A stretch of 64,000 nt of DNA from Variovorax sp. OK212 (GTDB taxonomy: Bacteria; Pseudomonadota; Gammaproteobacteria; Burkholderiales; Burkholderiaceae_C), in assembly GCF_900112425.1 (NCBI RefSeq), contig NZ_FOLP01000002.1:124001-188000 (forward strand), given 5' to 3'. The notes under the pieces are model-generated. The model made no database searches and was not told the DNA's origin. It saw only the letters and a program-made list of their open reading frames with translations. Positions 39,733 to 46,605 of the stretch are shown here, piece by piece (positions within the stretch are counted from its first letter, which is position 1; each line of letters begins with the position of its first letter). The position numbers and the translations under genes are program-made.

Positions 39733-41013
39733 ATGTCCAGTTTCAAGAACTTCTTGCAGTCCGGCCACAGTCCGACGCTGTTCGCTGCCTTCCTGTACTT
39801 CTCGTTCTCCTGCTGCATCTGGGTGCTGAACGGCGCCATGGCGCCCTTCATCGGCGAAACCTTCAACCTCTCGCCGGCGCAGAAGGGCCTGATGCTGTCG
39901 GTGCCGATCATCGCGGGCGCGCTCATGCGCTTTCCGCTGGGCATCCTGTCGCAGTACATCGGCCGCAAGAAGGCCACGCTGGTCGAGATGGGCCTGATCG
40001 CCGTGGCCATGCTGTTCGGCTTCTTCTACGTGAAGAGCTTCAACGACCTGCTGGCCATGGGCGTTCTGCTGGGCATTGCCGGCGCGAGCTTCGGCGTGGC
40101 GCTGTCGCTGGGCTCGGGCTGGTTCCCGCCGCAGCACAAGGGCCTGGCCATGGGCCTGGTGGGCGCGGGCAACGTGGGCACGGCGGTGTCGGTGCTGGTG
40201 GCGCCGCCGCTGGCCAACTGGCTGGGCTGGCAGGCCGTGTACGGCGTGGCCGCCGTCGCCATCCTGATCCCGATGGCGGTGATGGTGGTGTTCGCCAAGG
40301 AGCCGCCCGACGTCAACGCCCATTCGAGCCTGCGCGAGCACATCGCCTGCCTGTTCGAAAAAGACGGCTGGGTGTTCAGCCTGATCTACGGCGTGACCTT
40401 CGGCGGCTTCATCGGTCTCACCACCTTCCTGCCTTCCTACTACTACGACCAGTTCGGCGTGAGCAAGGTGCAGGCCGGCCAGCTGACCATGCTCGCGGCC
40501 TTCATGGGCGCGGCGGTACGCGTGGTGGGCGGCTGGATCTCCGACCGCTGGGGCGGCGTGAACACGCTCACGGTGGTGCTGCTGGTGGTGGCCGTGAGCC
40601 TGGTGCTGGTGGGCGCGTCTTCGGGCTCGCTGGTTGTCACCACGCTGGTGCTGATCGTCTGCTTCGCCGCGCTGGGCGCGGGCAACGGCGCGCTGTTCCA
40701 GCTGGTGCCGCTGCGCTGGCCCGCGAGCACGGCCGTGGCCGGCTCGATGATCGGCGAGATCGGCGCGCTCGGCGGCGGGCTGGTGCCCAACGCCATGGGC
40801 TTGTCGAAGCAGTACCTGGGCAGCTACCTGTGGGGCTTCGTGTTCTTCGCGCTGCTGTCGCTGGTGATGCTCGGCGTGATGCGCGTGATGCAGATCCGCT
40901 GGACCCGCACCTGGGCCGAGAAGGGGGGCCGTGCGCGCCTCACGCCTGCGCACGCTGCGCACGCTGCAAGCTCCAAAGCCTCCTCGCGCGTTCGCAAGGC
41001 CGCCCGCTCATGA
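39733..41013 (+). CDS. nasA: MFS nitrate/nitrite transporter (NarK/NasA family)
   Basis: A 426 aa inner-membrane transporter with twelve TM helices. It shows the nitrate-porter glycine-rich signatures (GIAGASFGVALSLGSGWFPP and GAGNGALFQLVPLRWP) and FPLGILSQYIGRKKATLVEMG between TM2 and TM3. I use ATG 39733 (MSSFKNFLQSGH); a TTG at 39724 would add three residues. The basic C-terminal tail after residue 400 is variable. It lies between the P-box ANTAR gene and the phosphatase/kinase gene. Whether it takes up nitrate or exchanges nitrate for nitrite is not decidable here; the locus is assimilatory. Confidence 0.92.
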   Translation: MSSFKNFLQSGHSPTLFAAFLYFSFSCCIWVLNGAMAPFIGETFNLSPAQKGLMLSVPIIAGALMRFPLGILSQYIGRKKATLVEMGLIAVAMLFGFFYVKSFNDLLAMGVLLGIAGASFGVALSLGSGWFPPQHKGLAMGLVGAGNVGTAVSVLVAPPLANWLGWQAVYGVAAVAILIPMAVMVVFAKEPPDVNAHSSLREHIACLFEKDGWVFSLIYGVTFGGFIGLTTFLPSYYYDQFGVSKVQAGQLTMLAAFMGAAVRVVGGWISDRWGGVNTLTVVLLVVAVSLVLVGASSGSLVVTTLVLIVCFAALGAGNGALFQLVPLRWPASTAVAGSMIGEIGALGGGLVPNAMGLSKQYLGSYLWGFVFFALLSLVMLGVMRVMQIRWTRTWAEKGGRARLTPAHAAHAASSKASSRVRKAARS

Positions 41014-41032
41014 CCCTCGCCGCCCGCCCCCG

Positions 41033-41056
41033 CCCTCGCCCTCGTCCTCGTCCTCG
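41033..41056 (+). repeat. Hexanucleotide tandem repeat (YCCTCG)4
   Basis: Four uninterrupted copies: CCCTCG twice, then TCCTCG twice, in the 44-nt gap between the convergent nasA and phosphatase/kinase genes. It is too short to be a strong marker. Confidence 0.6.
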
Positions 41057-41057
41057 C

Positions 41058-42788
41058 TCAACGTGGCAGGAACAGCAGCCACACGATGAGCAGCACGTTG
41101 AACAGCACCGACACGCCCAGCGCGAGCTTGTAGAGCGCCAGCGGGTCGCGGCGGATCAGCGGCGTGGCGGCGGGCGCGTTCACCGGGCGGGACGCGCCGC
41201 GCTCCAGCGCGAGCAGCAGCTCCTCGGCGGTTTCGAAGCGCTCGCGCGGGTCGCGGGCCACGGCCTTGCGCACCAGATGGTCGAGCCAGATCGGCACGTC
41301 GGGGCGGATGCGCGACAGGGCCACCGGGTCGCGCCGGTAGCGCGCCACCTGGTAGGGCTCGATCTCGCCGTACGGCAGGTGGCCGGTGAGCCACTGGTAC
41401 AGCGTGACGCCGAATGCGAACAGGTCGCTGCCCGCGTCGGCCACGCCGCCCTCTTCCCACTGCTCGGGGTTGATGTAGCTCGGCGTGCCGGCATGCAGCT
41501 CGCGCTGCGCCGCGCCTTCGCGCCCGGACAGCGCCACGCCCAGGTCGAGCACGCGCCAGCGGCCGTCTTCGCCCAGGTGCAGGTTGCCCGGCTTGATGTC
41601 GCGGTGCACCACGCCCTGGCGGTGCAGCCGGCCGAGTGCACGGCTCAGTTCGATGGCGGCGCCCACCACCTCGGCCACGGCGCCGCGCGCGTTGGCCTTG
41701 CGCAGCTGCTCCAGCGTGCGCCCGCCGTGCCAGTCGAACACGATGTACAGCGCGCTGGCCTGCGCGGCGCGCTCGTGCACGCGAACGAACCCGTTGCCGC
41801 CGACGCGCAGGCCGAGCCAGGCTTCGTGCGCCAGCATCGCGCGCTCCTGCGGGTCGCTGGCGCGCGAGGGGTGCAGCGTCTTCAGCGCGACCAGCTCGCG
41901 CGTGACCGGGTGCCGCGCCTGGTACAGCAGGTGCACGCCGGTGTCGGCCACCCGCGCGGTGACGGCGTAGCCGTCGAGCACGTCGCCCACCTTCAGGGCG
42001 CCCGGCGGCGCCAGCCGGCGGCCGTCGCCGAGTTCGTCGTCGAGTTGCCGCGCGTCGAGCCCCACCACGCGGATGACCAGCGCGGTCGCGTTGTCGTGCG
42101 TGCCGGCCTCGAGCGCCGCATTCACCAGCGCCTCGCTCGCGGCCTCGGCGTCGCCCTGCAAGGCCAGCGCGGCCACCTGCTTCGGCTTGAGCACGCCGTG
42201 CACGCCGTCGGAACTCAGCACGAAGCAGTCGCCCACGCGCACGTCGCCCTGCAGGTAGTCCACGCGCACCTGGTCGTCCAGGCCGATGGCGCGTGTCAGG
42301 CGGCTGCGCATGTCGGGATGGTCGAAGGCATGGTCCTGCGTGAGCAGCACGGCCGGCTCGCCGTCGTCGCGCACGCGCCAGGCGCGCGTGTCGCCCACGT
42401 GGGCCAGCGTGTAGCCCTGGCCGTGCAGCACCAGCGCGGTGAGCGTGGTGAGCGCCGTGCCACCGGCCTCACTGCCCTCGCCGCTTTGCCTGCTCTGCCG
42501 CCGGCGGTTGTGGTCGGCCAGCCAGCCGTTCTGCGCGCCGATCAGCCGGTCGAGCGCCGCGGTCGGCTCCCAGGTGTCGGGCGTGGCGAAGTAGTCGGCC
42601 AGCAGGCCCATCACCGTGGTCTGCGCCGCTTCGCGTCCGCGACCGCCGCTGGACACGCCGTCGGCAATGGCCGCTATGAGCCCGCGCGCCTCGTCGCCGC
42701 GCGGCGCATGCACCGCACCGGCGAAGTCTTCGTTCAGCTCGCGCGGTCCGCGCTGGCTGCTGTAGCCGATGTCCACTTCAAAGCTCAT
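41058..42788 (-). CDS. Fused PP2C phosphatase and Ser/Thr protein kinase
   Basis: A 576 aa bifunctional signalling protein. Residues 1-240 are a PP2C-type phosphatase (RELNEDF, IADGVSSGG, HVGDTRAW, SSDGVHG, HDNATALV metal-site motifs). Residues 265-540 are a Hanks-type kinase with VALKTL, catalytic VVHRDIKPGNLHL and metal-binding DLG in place of DFG. A TM helix at about 552-573 ends in LLFLPR, so the catalytic domains are cytoplasmic and tail-anchored. The start at ATG 42788 (MSFEVDIGYSSQRG) lies 64 nt from divergent nirB. A kinase next to nasA/nirB also occurs in pseudomonads, as I recall. Targets are unknown. Confidence 0.9.
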   Translation of the reverse strand: MSFEVDIGYSSQRGPRELNEDFAGAVHAPRGDEARGLIAAIADGVSSGGRGREAAQTTVMGLLADYFATPDTWEPTAALDRLIGAQNGWLADHNRRRQSRQSGEGSEAGGTALTTLTALVLHGQGYTLAHVGDTRAWRVRDDGEPAVLLTQDHAFDHPDMRSRLTRAIGLDDQVRVDYLQGDVRVGDCFVLSSDGVHGVLKPKQVAALALQGDAEAASEALVNAALEAGTHDNATALVIRVVGLDARQLDDELGDGRRLAPPGALKVGDVLDGYAVTARVADTGVHLLYQARHPVTRELVALKTLHPSRASDPQERAMLAHEAWLGLRVGGNGFVRVHERAAQASALYIVFDWHGGRTLEQLRKANARGAVAEVVGAAIELSRALGRLHRQGVVHRDIKPGNLHLGEDGRWRVLDLGVALSGREGAAQRELHAGTPSYINPEQWEEGGVADAGSDLFAFGVTLYQWLTGHLPYGEIEPYQVARYRRDPVALSRIRPDVPIWLDHLVRKAVARDPRERFETAEELLLALERGASRPVNAPAATPLIRRDPLALYKLALGVSVLFNVLLIVWLLFLPR

Positions 42789-42852
42789 GGCGCGATTCTG
42801 ACCGCGCGCCACGGGCGTCCGCTCGCTCTGATCCCCTGAAAGGACCCGCCCC

Positions 42853-45309
42853 ATGAAGAAAATGAAACTCGTGATGGTCGGCAACGGCATGGCCGGCGTT
42901 CGCACGCTCGAGGAGCTGCTGAAGATCGCGCCCGACCTGTACAACATCACCGTCTTCGGCGCGGAGCCGCATCCCAACTACAACCGCATCCTGCTGTCGC
43001 CGGTGCTGGCCGGCGAGCAGACGGTGGACGAGATCGTGCTCAACAGCTGGGAGTGGTACACCGACAACCACATCACGCTGCACGCGGGCAAGAAGGTGGT
43101 CGAGGTCGACCGCGTGAAGCGCACCGTGCGCGCCGTGGATGCGCAAGGCGACGTGACCGAGGCCGCTTACGACCGCCTGCTGATGTGCACCGGCTCCAAC
43201 CCCTTCATGCTGCCGGTGCCCGGCAAGGACCTGAAGGGCGTCATTGCCTACCGCGACATCGCCGACACCGACTACATGATCGAGACCGCGCGCACGCACA
43301 AGAACGCGGTGGTCATCGGCGGCGGCCTGCTGGGCCTGGAAGCCGCCAACGGCCTGATGCTGCGCGGCATGAGCGTGACGGTGGTGCACGTGATGCCCTG
43401 GCTCATGGAGCGCCAGCTCGACGATGTGGCCGGCAAGCTGCTGCAGAAGTCGCTGGAAGACCGCGGCCTGAAGTTCCTGATGGGCGCGCAGACGCAGGAC
43501 ATGCTCGGCGACGGCGACGATGGAAAGGGCGGCCGCGTGAAGGCCATCCGCTTCAAGGACGGCACCGAGGCCGCGGCCGACCTGGTGGTGATGGCCGTGG
43601 GCATCCGCCCCAACGTGGAGCTGGCCGAGAAGATGCGCCTGCACTGCAACCGCGGCATCGTGGTGACCGACACCATGCAGACCGTGACCGACGCGCGCAT
43701 CTACTCGGTGGGCGAATGCGCGGCGCACCGCGGCATTGCCTACGGCCTGGTGGCGCCGCTGTTCGAGCAGGCCAAGGTGGCGGCCAACCACCTGGCGCAG
43801 TTCGGCATCGGCCGCTACCTGGGCTCGCTCACCTCCACCAAGCTGAAGGTGACGGGCATCGACCTGTTCTCGGCCGGCGAGTTCATGGGCGGCGAAGGCA
43901 CCGAGGAGATCGTCATGAGCGACCCCTTCGGCGGCGTCTACAAGAAGCTGGTGATCAAGGACGACAAGCTGGTGGGCGCCTGCCTGTACGGCGACACGGT
44001 GGACGGCAGCTGGTACTTCAAGCTGCTGCGCGACGGGCGCAGCGTGCACGACATCCGCGACAAGCTGATGTTCGGGGAATCGAACATCGGCGACACCGGC
44101 CACGAAGGCCACAGCAAGGCCGCGAGCATGCCCGACGACGCCGAGGTGTGCGGCTGCAACGGCGTGAGCAAGGGCACCATCTGCAAGGCCATCAAGGACA
44201 AGGGCCTGTTCACGCTCGACGAGGTGAAGAAGCACACCAAGGCCAGCGCCAGCTGCGGCTCGTGCACCGGGCTGGTCGAGCAGATCCTGATGTTCACCGC
44301 GGGCGGCGACTACTCCGCCACGCCGAAGAAGAAGGCCGTGTGCGGCTGCACCGACGTGAGCCACCAGGACGTGCGCGACGCCATCCGCAAGGAACACTAC
44401 CTGACGCACGACGCGGTGTACCGCAACCTGGGCTGGCGCACGCCCGACGGCTGCGCCACCTGCCGTCCGGCCGTCAACTACTACCTGATCAGCACCTGGC
44501 CCAAGGAAGCGAAGGACGACCCGCAGAGCCGCTTCGTCAACGAGCGCAGCCACGCCAACATCCAGAAGGACGGCACCTACTCGGTCATTCCGCGCATGTG
44601 GGGCGGCCACACCACGCCCGACGAGCTGCGCCGCATCGCCGACGCGGCCGACAAGTACAAGATTCCGACCGTCAAGGTCACGGGCGGCCAGCGCATCGAC
44701 CTGCTGGGCGTGAAGAAGGAAGACCTGGCCGGCGTCTGGAAGGACATCGGCATGCCCAGCGGCTTTGCCTATGCCAAGTCGCTGCGCACGGTGAAGACCT
44801 GCGTGGGCAGCGAGTGGTGCCGCTTCGGCACGCAGGACAGCACGCAGATGGGCAAGGACCTGGAGCGCGCGCTGTGGGCCATGTACGCGCCGCACAAGGT
44901 CAAGCTGGCGGTGTCGGGCTGCCCGCGCAACTGCGCGGAAGCCGGCATCAAGGACGTGGGCGTGATCGGCGTCGACTCGGGCTGGGAAATCTACGTGGGC
45001 GGCAACGGCGGCATCAAGACCGAGGTGGCCGAGTTCCTCGTGAAGGTGAAGACGGCCGAGGAAGTCATGGCCTGCGCGGGCGCGTTCCTGCAGCTGTACC
45101 GCGAGGAAGGCTGGTACCTGGAGCGCACGGTGCACTACATCGGCCGTGTCGGCCTGGACCACGTGAAGAAGAAGATCCTGGAAGACGCCGAGGGCCGCAA
45201 GGCGCTGTGGGAGCGGCTGCAGTTCGCGCTCGACGGCGAGCCCGACCCGTGGTTCGAATCGTCGCGGGCCTCGGTCGACGTGCGGCAGTTCACGCCGCTG
45301 CCTGTGTGA
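42853..45309 (+). CDS. nirB: Assimilatory nitrite reductase, large subunit
   Basis: An 818 aa enzyme reducing nitrite to ammonium with NAD(P)H. The N-terminal FAD/NAD domains show VMVGNGMAGVRTLEEL and VVIGGGLLGLEAANGL. Two BFD-like [2Fe-2S] regions follow (CGCNGVSKGTIC with CGSC, and CGCTDVSH with CATC). Then comes the sulfite/nitrite reductase half-domain, with siroheme-[4Fe-4S] ligands CVGSEWC and CPRNC. Ribosome site AAAGGA is 7 nt upstream. Its stop overlaps the next gene (TGATG). Siroheme would be made from precorrin-2 supplied by cobA downstream. Confidence 0.97.
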   Translation: MKKMKLVMVGNGMAGVRTLEELLKIAPDLYNITVFGAEPHPNYNRILLSPVLAGEQTVDEIVLNSWEWYTDNHITLHAGKKVVEVDRVKRTVRAVDAQGDVTEAAYDRLLMCTGSNPFMLPVPGKDLKGVIAYRDIADTDYMIETARTHKNAVVIGGGLLGLEAANGLMLRGMSVTVVHVMPWLMERQLDDVAGKLLQKSLEDRGLKFLMGAQTQDMLGDGDDGKGGRVKAIRFKDGTEAAADLVVMAVGIRPNVELAEKMRLHCNRGIVVTDTMQTVTDARIYSVGECAAHRGIAYGLVAPLFEQAKVAANHLAQFGIGRYLGSLTSTKLKVTGIDLFSAGEFMGGEGTEEIVMSDPFGGVYKKLVIKDDKLVGACLYGDTVDGSWYFKLLRDGRSVHDIRDKLMFGESNIGDTGHEGHSKAASMPDDAEVCGCNGVSKGTICKAIKDKGLFTLDEVKKHTKASASCGSCTGLVEQILMFTAGGDYSATPKKKAVCGCTDVSHQDVRDAIRKEHYLTHDAVYRNLGWRTPDGCATCRPAVNYYLISTWPKEAKDDPQSRFVNERSHANIQKDGTYSVIPRMWGGHTTPDELRRIADAADKYKIPTVKVTGGQRIDLLGVKKEDLAGVWKDIGMPSGFAYAKSLRTVKTCVGSEWCRFGTQDSTQMGKDLERALWAMYAPHKVKLAVSGCPRNCAEAGIKDVGVIGVDSGWEIYVGGNGGIKTEVAEFLVKVKTAEEVMACAGAFLQLYREEGWYLERTVHYIGRVGLDHVKKKILEDAEGRKALWERLQFALDGEPDPWFESSRASVDVRQFTPLPV

Positions 45310-46148
45310 TGAACGACACGACACACGGAGCCCACGGTTTGAAACGCAGAGCCTTCATCGCTTCCACGGCCATCGCCGGCATGGGTGTCGGCATGGGGAT
45401 CGGCATGGGCACCGTCGCCCACGCGCAGGTCCTGGACCTTAACGACGCCATCAACAAGGCGGGTCGCCAGCGCATGCTGTCGCAGCGCGCGAGCAAGGCC
45501 TACCTGGCGCTGGCGCAGAACGTCGAGTCGCGCAATGCGCAGCAGGTGCTCGACAAGTCGGTCTCGCTGTTCGAGCGGCAGCTGGGCGAGCTCAAGTCCT
45601 TCGCGCCCAGCGCGGCCATTCGCGCCACCTACGACGCGCTCGACGGCGCGTGGGGCGAATTCAAGCGCGAACTCACGGGACTGAATCCCGGCAAGGCCGA
45701 AGCCGCCAAGGTGGTGAAGCTCGACGCCGCCGTGCTCGCGCTGGCCAACCAGGGCACCACGCAGTACGAGGCCGCTTCGGGCAAGCCGGTCGGCAAGCTC
45801 GTGAACATCGCGGGCCGCCAGCGCATGCTGTCGCAGCGCATGGCCAAGTTCTGCCTGGCCAGCGCCATGCAGATCGACCCGGCGGGCAGCACGGCCGAAA
45901 TCGGCAAGTCGCGCACCGAGTTCCTCGCGGCGCTCGAGGTGCTGCGCAACGCCCCCGAGGCCACGGCCGCGATCCGCCAGGAACTGGTGCTGGCCGACGC
46001 GCAATGGATCTTCTTCAACCGCGGCCTGCAGCGCCTGGATGGCGCGGGCGCGTCGGCCTCGCTGATGTCCGACGTGTTCGTTTCCAGCGAGAACCTGCTC
46101 GCGATCATGGACCGCGTGACCGGCCTGTACGCCGAGATCAAGTCATAG
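45309..46148 (+). CDS. Tat-exported protein with two NarX/PilJ-type P-box motifs
   Basis: A 279 aa protein in the nirB operon. The signal has LKRRAFIASTAIAGMGVG and ends AHAQ, a Tat-like leader; the mature part is all helix with no membrane anchor. P-box-like motifs are AINKAGRQRMLSQRASK (47-63) and NIAGRQRMLSQRMAKF (166-181), a duplicated domain (PilJ-type). NarX/NarQ use such a helix to bind nitrate between two subunits in the periplasm. I infer a soluble periplasmic nitrate or nitrite binding protein. It is coupled to nirB (TGATG) and lies 19 nt before nirD. No partner kinase is visible. Confidence 0.82.
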   Translation: MNDTTHGAHGLKRRAFIASTAIAGMGVGMGIGMGTVAHAQVLDLNDAINKAGRQRMLSQRASKAYLALAQNVESRNAQQVLDKSVSLFERQLGELKSFAPSAAIRATYDALDGAWGEFKRELTGLNPGKAEAAKVVKLDAAVLALANQGTTQYEAASGKPVGKLVNIAGRQRMLSQRMAKFCLASAMQIDPAGSTAEIGKSRTEFLAALEVLRNAPEATAAIRQELVLADAQWIFFNRGLQRLDGAGASASLMSDVFVSSENLLAIMDRVTGLYAEIKS

Positions 46149-46167
46149 AAAAGAAGAGAGCCCCACC

Positions 46168-46602
46168 ATGAGCGATTGGAAAGTCATCTGCCGCATCGAC
46201 GACATCCCCGTGCTCGGCGCGCGCCGCGTGGCGCGGCCCGCGGGCGTGGACGTCGCCGTGTTCCGCAATGCCGGGGACCAGGTGTTCGCGCTGCTCGACC
46301 GCTGCCCGCACAAGGGCGGCCCGCTGAGCCAGGGCATCGTGTTCGGCACCAGCGTGGCCTGCCCGCTGCATAACTGGGCCATCGGGCTGGACGACGGCTG
46401 CGCCAGGTCGCCCGACGAAGGCTGCACGCCGCGCTTCGCGGTGAAGGTGGAAGACGGCGTGGTGCACCTGGACGCCGCCGAGCTGGCCACGCATGCCATC
46501 GACCTCGAGCGCCCGGTGGCGGGCCCCAGGCCTTACCCGACGATGTCGGTCTTGCCGCTGGAGCCCCTTGAGCCGCTGGGGCCGCTGGGGTCGCTGGAAT
46601 GA
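46168..46602 (+). CDS. nirD: Nitrite reductase small subunit (Rieske-type)
   Basis: A 144 aa partner of NirB. The Rieske ligands are all present (CPHKGG and CPLHNW), unlike the E. coli NirD, which lacks them, so a [2Fe-2S] cluster is likely here. The length is above the usual 105-115 aa because of a C-terminal extension rich in Pro/Leu/Gly (about 122-144) with short P-L-E/G repeats. It lies 3 nt before the nitrate reductase gene. Confidence 0.94.
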   Translation: MSDWKVICRIDDIPVLGARRVARPAGVDVAVFRNAGDQVFALLDRCPHKGGPLSQGIVFGTSVACPLHNWAIGLDDGCARSPDEGCTPRFAVKVEDGVVHLDAAELATHAIDLERPVAGPRPYPTMSVLPLEPLEPLGPLGSLE

Positions 46603-46605
46603 GCC

